Below, piece after piece: positions 10,325 to 17,729 of a DNA stretch of 64,000 bases. Every line of letters starts with the position of its first letter. Within the stretch, counting starts at the first letter, position 1. The notes under the pieces were generated by a model that ran no database searches, had not been told where the DNA came from, and worked only from the letters and a program-made list of their open reading frames with translations. The position numbers and the translations under genes are program-made. This DNA comes from Caldisphaera lagunensis DSM 15908 (GTDB lineage: Archaea; Thermoproteota; Thermoprotei_A; Sulfolobales; Acidilobaceae): contig NC_019791.1 of NCBI RefSeq assembly GCF_000317795.1, forward strand, positions 496,001 to 560,000. Direction: 5' to 3'.

Positions 10325-11590
10325 ATGAGTATAGAGGAATTCATAACGTTTAATGATGTAGTAATAGTACCAGGCAGATCACCTATTGAACCTTCAAAAG
10401 TAAATATTTCTGGAAAAATTACAAAAAATATTACCTTAACTATACCAGTAGTCTCAAGCCCTATGGATACTGTAACTGATTGGAAGATGGCAACAACTCT
10501 AGCAAGGCTTGGTGCAATTGGAATAATACATAGAAATATGTCAAAGGAAGAACAGGCATTACAGGTATCAAAAGTGAAAGATCAAAAACCTTATTTATGG
10601 GAAGAAGTGCAAAAGGTAGATCCAGATTCAAAGATAGAAGATGTTTTATCAAAAGAACAAGATAATTTTGCAGTTGTAATAAATAAAGAGATAAAAGCAA
10701 TAATATTAAAGATAGGGGCAGATTATTCACTTCATTCAAAGAAAATAGATTACCTATCAAAATTATTATCCATGATAAATTTAACCCCAACCCTTGATGA
10801 AAATAATAAACTAAGAGTAGGGGCTGGCATATCACCATTTGACTTAGAAAGAGCAAAAATTTTAGATAAGGCAGGGGCAGATGTTTTAGTCGTTGATGTA
10901 GCACATTTACATAATGATAATGCATTAAGCAGTCTTGCAAAAATAGCAAAAAATGTTAGTGCTGAGATTGTTGCAGGAAATTTAGGAACAATTGATGGAG
11001 TCAAAGATACCATATCAAAGGTTGAAAATGTTTCAGGGCTTAGAATGGGTATATCAAGTGGTAGTATTTGCTTAACAGGAGAAGTTGCAGGAGCTTCAGT
11101 ACCAACTTTAACTGCAACAATAAACGCAAGGAAAGCTCTAGAAGAATTGGGCCTTTTTGGCAAAATCCCAATTATAGCAGATGGAGGAATAAAAAATGCT
11201 GGAGACGCAGCAAAAGCCATTATAGCAGGAGCAAATAGTATAATGGTAGGAAGATATTTAGCCTGTACTGAAGAATCGCCAGGAATTAAAATAAGAATTG
11301 GAGATAAAGTATATAAACAATATCGTGGTATGGCAAGCAGAGGCGCTATGGAAAAAAGATATGCAGAGGATAGATATTCTAAGCCAAGTAAGGCAATTGA
11401 AGAGGGTGTTGAAGGATTAGTAGAATATTGTGGTAGTGCAATCAATGCAATAAGTGAAATGGCCTTAGGCCTTCAAGCATCTCTAGGCTATGCCGGAGCA
11501 AGAAACATAGAGGAGGCTTGGAATGGAAGACTAGCCAAAATAACCAGCATGGGAGCTAAAGAAGTTGGAATACATGATATAGAAGTTTAA
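10325..11590 (+). CDS. guaB: IMP dehydrogenase, CBS region reduced
   Basis: A 421-aa TIM-barrel enzyme that would oxidise IMP to XMP for GuaA. Seen: PVVSSPMDTVTD, DVAHLHND, IVAGNLGT, catalytic Cys 249 in GSICLTGEVAG, IIADGGIKNAGDAAKAI, and a flap segment GMASRGAMEKRYAEDRY. Two features are unusual. The paired CBS domains normally inserted in the barrel (about 120 residues) are replaced by roughly 60-70 degenerate residues (about 95-155), and the active-site loop reads CLTG instead of CTTR. GMP reductase is less likely because of the flap. The guaA-ade-guaB neighbourhood supports the call. Confidence 0.88.
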   Translation: MSIEEFITFNDVVIVPGRSPIEPSKVNISGKITKNITLTIPVVSSPMDTVTDWKMATTLARLGAIGIIHRNMSKEEQALQVSKVKDQKPYLWEEVQKVDPDSKIEDVLSKEQDNFAVVINKEIKAIILKIGADYSLHSKKIDYLSKLLSMINLTPTLDENNKLRVGAGISPFDLERAKILDKAGADVLVVDVAHLHNDNALSSLAKIAKNVSAEIVAGNLGTIDGVKDTISKVENVSGLRMGISSGSICLTGEVAGASVPTLTATINARKALEELGLFGKIPIIADGGIKNAGDAAKAIIAGANSIMVGRYLACTEESPGIKIRIGDKVYKQYRGMASRGAMEKRYAEDRYSKPSKAIEEGVEGLVEYCGSAINAISEMALGLQASLGYAGARNIEEAWNGRLAKITSMGAKEVGIHDIEV

Positions 11591-11745
11591 TTCTTATAAA
11601 AATAGGACTAATATATTAACTTTTCTCTATATCATAAAATCCTTTATATTTTATAAGGTCTGGACAGTAATTAGCAAAGTGTAGAGAAAGCAAAAATAGT
11701 GTGGACTCTAAAAACTACTAATAAACAAAATATAAGGTGAAAATC

Positions 11746-12006
11746 ATGATAAAAGAAGTAAGAACAGAAATACTATGTCCTAGATGTAAAGTTCCCATGG
11801 ATTATCTATCTGAAACAGAAAAAACATCAAATAATAATGGTAGATCAACAAAAATAACAAGATATTATAGATGTCCAGTTTGTGGAAGAAGAATAATAGA
11901 TGAAGTTCTAATAATAAAAGACAATAATACTGATATAACAATAGAATCTCATACTAATGGAGCTAGAAAGCTTTTAGAAAAACAAAAAACAAGTTTAATA
12001 AAATAA
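11746..12006 (+). CDS. Small zinc-ribbon protein
   Basis: 86 aa with CPRC near the N-terminus and CPVC about 30 residues later, forming one probable zinc ribbon. The rest is charged. An in-frame GTG at 11737 lies inside the GGTGA ribosome-binding site, so the ATG at 11746 is preferred. The role is unknown. Its stop is 4 nt from the convergent endonuclease V stop. Confidence 0.75.
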   Translation: MIKEVRTEILCPRCKVPMDYLSETEKTSNNNGRSTKITRYYRCPVCGRRIIDEVLIIKDNNTDITIESHTNGARKLLEKQKTSLIK

Positions 12007-12010
12007 TTTT

Positions 12011-12781
12011 TTATTTTATTTTATTTATCAATTTTTTACATAGATTGCTTAAATTGTTATTTATAGAAAATATGTTAGAACTATCCAAATAAGATACCTC
12101 AAGGTTCCTTTTTGCTATCTTTGATAATTTGTCTGCCAAATATATAGGTATTGGCAAATTGAATTTACCTATCATCAATTTAGTTATATTAAAGCTATTT
12201 TCTAAGGATATCTTATTTCCTGGACTTACATAAATTTTTTTATTATTTATCAACAATATTTTTGAAACTAAACGATCTTTAAACCTTAAATATAATTCAT
12301 TGTTTTCAACTACTTCTTCTCCAACAAGTTTCTTTTTGGCTATCCCAATTGTTGGTATATCAAATACTATTCCTATATGAGTTGCTATCCCTGCAAATCT
12401 GGGATGTGCATATCCATGGCCATCTACAAACAAAACTTGGGGTTTTACTTTTTTTAATAACTTTAATAAAGGAGTAGAAATTAAATACATTTCCCTAAAT
12501 GCCAAGAGCCCAGGTATGTATGGTATGCACACTTTCCTTGCTATTAATTCGCAATCGATTATATTATAACTAGGATATTCAAAAGCTATGGCAACTCCAA
12601 TACCTAAATCATTTTTCGTATAAGATGCATCTACTGCTGCAATAACCTTATTTTCTATATCTCTTATATTTATAAAATCATTTAAATTAATTTTTTTACT
12701 AAACAAAATTTGATCATTTATAGCAATGGAAACATTAAAATTTTCCCTAATTCCAACACAATTATTATCATCTTTAATCAT
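12011..12781 (-). CDS. nfi: Endonuclease V
   Basis: 256 aa, about 30-40 residues longer than the core family because of extra N- and C-terminal segments. Motifs: AAVDASY (first catalytic Asp), YIPGLLAFREM (substrate wedge and catalytic Glu), VDGHGYAHPRFAG (second Asp) and GIAKKKL. It cleaves one nucleotide 3' of deoxyinosine and other deaminated bases, a relevant repair activity at high temperature. The gene directly follows the proteasome beta gene, 7 nt apart on the same strand. Confidence 0.94.
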   Translation of the reverse strand: MIKDDNNCVGIRENFNVSIAINDQILFSKKINLNDFINIRDIENKVIAAVDASYTKNDLGIGVAIAFEYPSYNIIDCELIARKVCIPYIPGLLAFREMYLISTPLLKLLKKVKPQVLFVDGHGYAHPRFAGIATHIGIVFDIPTIGIAKKKLVGEEVVENNELYLRFKDRLVSKILLINNKKIYVSPGNKISLENSFNITKLMIGKFNLPIPIYLADKLSKIAKRNLEVSYLDSSNIFSINNNLSNLCKKLINKIK

Positions 12782-12788
12782 TTTTATA

Positions 12789-13412
12789 TTATTGACCTTC
12801 TTCTACTACTTTTAATTTATATGATTTTTCTAATGGTTTGCCTTCTGATTTAATTATGAGTAGATCTATTCCATCACCTGATGAGGAATCTCTTTCCATA
12901 GTAGTTTTCAGCGCTGTTATGGCAATTTTTTCTGCCTCATCAATTGTTAAATTATCATTATATGAGTATTCTAATACTCCTAAAGCTGTTGTCCCCCCAC
13001 TTCCTACTGCCATATATTTATCTTCAGTTACTGAACCTAAAGCATCAAGTGTATATATCTTTGGTTTACCATCTCTGTCTAATCCACCAATTATTGATTC
13101 AATTAGAAATGGAAGCATCTTATATGAATATAATATATTCGAGAATAATTTAGATATAGCATAAAGGCTCATTGTAGTTTCATTTGTTGTTTCATAATAG
13201 CTTATTTCCGCATTCATAATTCTTACTAAACCGCTAACATCAGCATAAAGTCCTGTTAATGCAATGCCTACTCTATCGTTTAGTAAATATACTTTTTTTG
13301 CGTTTCTGCTCATTATAAAGCTTCCGTAGGACATCCTTTTATCTGTTGCAAGAACTACTCCATCTTTTGCTTTTATTCCTAATGCAGTTCCTTGTTCATA
13401 TGAAATTGCCAT
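12789..13412 (-). CDS. psmB: 20S proteasome beta subunit (paralogue with non-canonical N-terminus)
   Basis: An Ntn-hydrolase-fold beta subunit of about 207 aa: LGIKAKDGVVLATDKRMSYG, NAKKVY (Lys33 equivalent), GSGGTTALGVLE and RDSSSGDGIDLLII. The upstream sequence is MAISYEQGTALGIK, so an ungapped alignment to active subunits (GTTTVGI) puts Gly, not Thr, at position 1 with Thr at position 2. It resembles the crenarchaeal beta paralogue considered poorly active or inactive. The ATG at 13412 has a GAGGT site 8 nt upstream. A TTG at 13421 abuts that site and is unlikely. An active beta partner would be elsewhere in the genome. Confidence 0.9.
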   Translation of the reverse strand: MAISYEQGTALGIKAKDGVVLATDKRMSYGSFIMSRNAKKVYLLNDRVGIALTGLYADVSGLVRIMNAEISYYETTNETTMSLYAISKLFSNILYSYKMLPFLIESIIGGLDRDGKPKIYTLDALGSVTEDKYMAVGSGGTTALGVLEYSYNDNLTIDEAEKIAITALKTTMERDSSSGDGIDLLIIKSEGKPLEKSYKLKVVEEGQ

Positions 13413-13536
13413 TTCTATCAAACCTCAGTTAATTTTTGTTATATTCTACGTTTAAAGACCTTTTGCATATATTAATTGATAATCATTTATCAAAATTAAA
13501 GTATTATTTTTATTCATCATGAACACAACAAATACA

Positions 13537-13692
13537 TTAGCAAGGGGCTTCCTTAGGATTAGCCAATTCTCCATAGAAAAGTTTTTATTGACCATGCATA
13601 ATGCTTTATATAGAAATTACAATTTGATCTTAAGTTTAATTCTTCAGTATTGTAAATTACCCTGCCCTCATTGACGGGGTCTCTTGTTAAGA
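13537..13692. mobile_element. Fragments of IS200/IS605-like element ends
   Basis: Two fragments in a 369-nt gene-free gap. At 13537-13590 on the plus strand, GGATTAGCC ... CATAGAAAAGTTTTTAT matches the left parts of the relics near 17.5 and 29.1 kb. At about 13655-13692 on the minus strand, CCGTCAATGAGGGCAGGGTA followed by ATTTAC matches the right end of the 29.1-kb relic (CCGTCCTTAAGAGCAGGGTA then GTTCAC). The two fragments point in opposite senses, so this is rearranged debris and not one element. No transposase reading frame remains. Confidence 0.5.
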
Positions 13693-13790
13693 GAATGAAT
13701 ACTTGGCTTATATTCAAAATTTTAATGTTTCCTATATTATAATTATATCATACAAAAAGATAAAATCATTACTTTTAACCTTAGCTGAAA

Positions 13791-14258
13791 TTACTTTTCT
13801 TCGGTAACCTTTATATATTCTGTAGGTATTGTAACAACTATTTTTGAATCGCCTTCTAATAAAGTTATATCAGCCTCATTTCTAGTTGCATATACTTCCA
13901 CAATTCTCCCTTTCATACCTTTGAAAGGACCTCCAATTACTTCTATTAATTGTCCTTTAGCTATTGTTGGTAATGCTGTTGGAGGCTTCAATAACTTAAT
14001 TACATCTTGTAAGCTTATAGCTATAGGTCTTCTTCTTTTAACATTCTTTATTCCTCTTATCAAATAAAATAAGTCCTTAGGATCTCCTATTTCTACTATA
14101 ACAGTGCCTTTTAAATCCTCTGAGTAGACAATACTCTTTATATCTAATTTCAAAGATTGAGCTCTTTCAGCAAAAATAAGAGCTATTTTTTCTTCATATC
14201 CCCCAACTACTGAAATAGCATATATTTTATTTTTTTGTGTTTGATTGCTAATTGACAA
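13791..14258 (-). CDS. spt5: Transcription elongation factor Spt5 / NusG
   Basis: 155 aa: an NGN domain (IYAISVVGGYEEKIALIFAERA ... IVYSEDLKGTVIVEI) followed by a KOW domain (GQLIEVIGGPFKGMKGRIVE). It binds the RNA polymerase clamp with Spt4 and promotes processivity. The TTG at 14258 has GGTGA 5 nt upstream and sits after the secE stop. An in-frame ATG at 14276 would overlap secE and has no such site. The secE-spt5 pairing is conserved in archaea. The usual following ribosomal genes are absent here, and IS debris lies downstream instead. Confidence 0.94.
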   Translation of the reverse strand: MSISNQTQKNKIYAISVVGGYEEKIALIFAERAQSLKLDIKSIVYSEDLKGTVIVEIGDPKDLFYLIRGIKNVKRRRPIAISLQDVIKLLKPPTALPTIAKGQLIEVIGGPFKGMKGRIVEVYATRNEADITLLEGDSKIVVTIPTEYIKVTEEK

Positions 14259-14268
14259 GCAAATCACC

Positions 14269-14448
14269 TTATGCAATCAATAATACATAAATCAAATGTA
14301 TTATATATCCTATAGCTCCTACTATAACAAAGCCTAATAAACTTAGCCTTGTTAAGAGATTAAACTCTTCTTCGTCAGGTCTTCTCGATAGCAATATTAT
14401 CCTTTTCCATGCTGACAAATATTCTTTAATTTTTTCTAGCGCTGCCAA
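14269..14448 (-). CDS. secE: Protein translocase subunit SecE (Sec61 gamma)
   Basis: 59 aa. An N-terminal amphipathic helix (LEKIKEYLSAWKRIILLSRRPDEEEF) precedes one membrane segment (LLGFVIVGAIGYIIHLIYVLLIA), the normal SecE layout. TTG start at 14448 with GGAGG about 7 nt upstream. It is immediately upstream of spt5, the conserved archaeal arrangement. It clamps SecY in the Sec channel. Confidence 0.93.
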   Translation of the reverse strand: MAALEKIKEYLSAWKRIILLSRRPDEEEFNLLTRLSLLGFVIVGAIGYIIHLIYVLLIA

Positions 14449-14576
14449 CTTTAATCCTCCAAATCTTAATTTGCTGTGGGGTCTTATATACTAATATTTA
14501 ACGTTTATCTAATATAATTATTTTTGATATATTAAAAATTTTATTCTCATATATTGTATTTTTGTATTTAATTTTG

Positions 14577-15410
14577 TTAAAATAATTTTAAAGGATTTTC
14601 ATTATTTAATGAAAAATAGAGGATAATTAAAACACCTCCCAAAATTGCATTTAAATCTTCCCTATTTCTCTTTAATAACTTATCTTTTGAGAGCAATTTG
14701 CTTAAAATGTTTGGATCATTTATATCTAGATCCGAAAATTCTTCTATTTTAAATAAATCCTTCCCTATATAAACATATGACTTTAAAGCTGCTTGTATAA
14801 CGTTTTTAGAGTTCATCAACATCTTTGAAAACTTCAACAAATTACTATAATGTTTTAAATTAAGCAAAAAACCTGAATCTATTTTTGATAAAATTTCAAA
14901 TACATCCCCTAGAGATCTTTCTTCGTACTCTATTGACTCTTTGGTAATGCCTGACCTTTCAAGCAAATTAATATAATTCGATAATCCTAAATCTTCTAAA
15001 GATTCTACAAATTCAACTGCATCTCTAGGCTTTCCTTTATATAATATCCTTGATAAAAAAGAATTTATACCATTAATAACGTTCTGTTTTATCCCTTCAG
15101 AATACCCATCAATTGATGATAAAACTATAGCAGCTGCATCAAGTCCCGGTAATGGTCTTTCGTTTATAGAATCAAAGGCATTCTTATAAGCAGAAGATAT
15201 TAAATGCCCTAATCCTAAGGATCTAGAATCTATATTTCCTAGAGCTAATTCCTTTCCTCTTCTATACGCTTCGTCCATAATATCAAAGACTTCTAATGCC
15301 TCTACAATTCTTTCTTCAAATTCTATTTCTGGCATAAATCTATGAATAGAACCAGGTTTTACTGGTGATGTTAATGTTATCATTAAGGCCCTTTTAATAT
15401 CTTTTATCAT
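14577..15410 (-). CDS. CitG-like triphosphoribosyl-dephospho-CoA synthase family protein
   Basis: 277 aa, mostly helical. The family signature is the N-terminal KPGSIHRF (about residues 18-25) in TSPVKPGSIHRFMPEIEFEER, followed by GLGHLISSAYKNAF and GLDAAAIVL. Bacterial CitG makes the citrate lyase prosthetic group, which archaea lack. Crenarchaeal members are common but their substrate is not settled, so only the family is claimed. ATG start after GGGAAG. The gene stands alone upstream of secE-spt5. Confidence 0.72.
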   Translation of the reverse strand: MIKDIKRALMITLTSPVKPGSIHRFMPEIEFEERIVEALEVFDIMDEAYRRGKELALGNIDSRSLGLGHLISSAYKNAFDSINERPLPGLDAAAIVLSSIDGYSEGIKQNVINGINSFLSRILYKGKPRDAVEFVESLEDLGLSNYINLLERSGITKESIEYEERSLGDVFEILSKIDSGFLLNLKHYSNLLKFSKMLMNSKNVIQAALKSYVYIGKDLFKIEEFSDLDINDPNILSKLLSKDKLLKRNREDLNAILGGVLIILYFSLNNENPLKLF

Positions 15411-15497
15411 GAAACGCTTCCCAGTATTTTGTAGATATTATGCTTTATAAACATATACCACAATATTTTTTAGAGACTACTTATTTTAAATTAAGTA

Positions 15498-16154
15498 TTA
15501 AGACTTAGAATTATCACTAACTTTTTGATTATTTTCTTGTTTTTCTATATTTATCGACCTCATTGATTGGCCCAATGCCTTAGCTATTGGTGATATTATG
15601 TTTATAAAAGCAATAAAGTCTTGATCAAGCATTAATTTTAGCATATCAGAAATGCTTCCACCACTATTAGATATTTTATTAATATTTGAAGATAAGTTAT
15701 TCATAAAAGTCTCAACAAATTTTAATAATGCGTCTAGGAATTGAATATTAAAAATTTGTTTTAATATGCCTAGAACTCTTGATATTATTTCCTTAACATA
15801 GTTTATAAATTTGTTAAAATAAGTTATTATACTATTTTGATCAAAGGATGCCATAAAATTATTTATTAAATTGCTTAAAACATTTGAAACATAATTTGAA
15901 AATCCAATAAGTGAATTTAAAAGATTTTCTTGAGTTTTTACAAGATTTTTAATATTTTCTTGTAATGCAGGATTTTGAGATATAAAATCTTGAGATTGAA
16001 GAGTATTGGCAATTGTCTTAAACATATTCATGGTAGGAATTAGCAGGGAATTAGATAAGTCTAAAACAATTTGAACAACCTTATCGGTTATTAAAGCAAT
16101 GTTGCTCATTAATTCATCTAATTTTATATTTCGATTAACCTCTAAATTGCTCAT
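15498..16154 (-). CDS. Hypothetical helical protein, Asn/Ile/Leu-rich, 218 aa
   Basis: Not recognised. Nearly the whole chain looks helical with hydrophobic repeats (IALITDKVVQIVLDLSNSLL, LLNSLIGFSNYVSNVLSNLI, YVKEIISRVLGILKQIFNI), rich in Asn, Ser and Ile. The helices look amphipathic and not like classical membrane spans. There are no Cys residues. ATG at 16154 after GGGAG. It could be a phasin-like or membrane-surface protein, but nothing in the sequence decides this. Confidence 0.65.
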   Translation of the reverse strand: MSNLEVNRNIKLDELMSNIALITDKVVQIVLDLSNSLLIPTMNMFKTIANTLQSQDFISQNPALQENIKNLVKTQENLLNSLIGFSNYVSNVLSNLINNFMASFDQNSIITYFNKFINYVKEIISRVLGILKQIFNIQFLDALLKFVETFMNNLSSNINKISNSGGSISDMLKLMLDQDFIAFINIISPIAKALGQSMRSINIEKQENNQKVSDNSKS

Positions 16155-16225
16155 TTCTAGCTCCCAATAATAAATTATAAACCTAAACTTATAAATTAGA
16201 TATAAAAATTATATTTTATTACAAT

Positions 16226-16567
16226 AAATGAAAGTCTCGCTGGTAGGGGAAGTAATAAGTTTCTACTAATGCGTTCTCCTGCTATTGCAACATTTTTTCA
16301 TAAAAATACTTAACTGAATCAAATGTATCAATAACTGCAGCTAGAAACTTATGGTGCTAATCTATAATCAATTGATGCTACCTTGCATTTACATTCATTT
16401 GCTAAATATCTCAATACATGATCATAGGAATCGCTAGATCCCCAAACAAAGCCTCCACCATGTAAATAAATTAGAATTCCTTGTGTTTCAACAATTTTTG
16501 GAATATAAATGCGAACAGGTATTTTAGATTCTCTACCATATATGAACTCATTTCTTATTTCCTTCAT
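16226..16567 (-). pseudogene. Decayed HSL-family carboxylesterase
   Basis: The 5' part encodes 72 residues of a hormone-sensitive-lipase-like alpha/beta hydrolase: YIPKIVETQGILIYLHGGGF (oxyanion HGGG) and VASIDYRLAP, then a stop. After a frameshift the same strand continues as KFLAAVIDTFDSVKYFYEK, and after a second break as VAIAGERISRNL. The last matches the family nucleophile elbow VAIAGDSAGGNL with the catalytic Ser lost. Everything C-terminal to this, including the catalytic Asp and His, is gone. Two frameshifts, a missing block and a lost nucleophile show it is dead. Confidence 0.85.
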
Positions 16568-17302
16568 TTCTATTTTAGGAGCAAACTGCTTTATTGCAAG
16601 TTAAATATATAATAGAAATCGATAAATTAAAAAGTTTCTTTGAAGAAAAATTTCTTTTACATGTAATTAACAGAATAAAGTCTTCTACAAATGAAATAAA
16701 TGAATAATTTGATAATTTTATGAAATAATTTTTAGAAATTTTATTGAAAGAAGTTAGAATTGATGCTAATGATACGAAAGAAAACTTTGATCATTTAAAT
16801 CTTTATTACTTTTTAACTAATTATAATACCTGTGCTTGTTTTATGTATTATTATAAATATTTTATTATATCATTTAATGTTGTTATTCTAAAAAATATTG
16901 AAATAAATGATAAAAGTAAAAAATTAAAAATAATAGAACTTAGCTAGCAATTATTGCAGATTAAATCTCATATAATTTTATTATGAATTCTATTGATAAT
17001 TTAAATGAATATATCGAAAGAGATTATGTCATAAATTTAGAAAGTAATCCTGTTGTATTTGATGATACAAGTTTAAACAATAATTATATAAAAAAGAATG
17101 GGGAAGCTAATCAAATGCTATGTTTATAATATCGAATTTATAAATCATAAAATTGTATTTAATATATTTAAAGCCATACTTTGCAATACCTTATGTTTTC
17201 ACTTATTTTACTATTATCTATATATTAACAGATTATTAAGCTTAAATTACTTATTATATTATTCTATGAATTTCCTTCATATTATTTTTATTATATTATA
17301 GC
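16568..17302. other. AT-rich, gene-poor stretch with decayed or tiny reading frames
   Basis: About 735 nt of very AT-rich DNA. Short frames occur: codons 16605-16707 read IEIDKLKSFFEEKFLLHVIN on the plus strand without a start; from 16744 LLKEVRIDANDTKENFDHLN; and an ATG frame at 16983-17129 of 48 codons (begins MNSIDNLNEYIERDYVINLE) without a ribosome-binding site. Codon composition of these pieces looks coding-like but no frame is intact, so a decayed gene is the simplest reading. Confidence 0.4.
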
Positions 17303-17326
17303 ATTGTTAACCCCCAGGTTAACAAT
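17303..17326. repeat. 24-bp palindrome, copy A
   Basis: Arm ATTGTTAACC, centre CCCA, then the exact reverse complement of the arm. It is one of five intergenic copies in this window (others at 42441, 46288, 53358 and 60679). It lies between the decayed esterase region and an IS605-like relic. Confidence 0.85.
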
Positions 17327-17468
17327 AATTCAATAGCATAAATTATATAATGGGATTAATTTTATGATACTAATAATTCTAATAATATGTTTACATTTAT
17401 CATTTTTTATTATTATACTACATAATACTTTTTCATTTTTAATGAAAATTTATCTTTTTTTAACTCTA

Positions 17469-17686
17469 TTAAGGTTAAAGGGATGAAAGGTCTTTTCCAT
17501 GAGGGAGAAATGGATAGTTCCTTGTAGAAAGATTTTTATAGACAAACAACAACTTATTAAATGGAACATAATTGAATGGTTCCGTTAGATGGAACCTCCA
17601 CTGTAGTGTAGAGGGATCAGGGTTGTTCTATGAAAAGGAGATCCTCATCGCGAGGGTGATCCGTATAGAAAGGCTGAGCGGTTCAC
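17469..17686 (+). mobile_element. Internally deleted IS200/IS605-like element, copy 1
   Basis: About 218 nt resembling the relic at 29076-29384. The left part (TTAAAGGG ... GAGGG ... GGATAG ... TAGAAAGATTTTTAT) has a BRE/TATA-like end. The right part carries the hairpin GGTTCC (17578-17583)/GGAACC (17591-17596), then CCTCATCGCGAGG, and ends GCGGTTCAC like IS605-family right ends. No tnpA or tnpB frame remains. The end lies 43 nt upstream of the McrB-like start. The retained 3' part is where TnpB elements encode their guide (omega/re) RNA. Confidence 0.6.
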
Positions 17687-17729
17687 TAAGGTGGATATCT
17701 ATAAATTATTTAGCTAAAAATTTCGAAGG

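Noticed and set aside
10461-11445. Long minus-strand frames opposite guaB
   Set aside because: They are shadows of the guaB coding strand. guaB has full family motifs.
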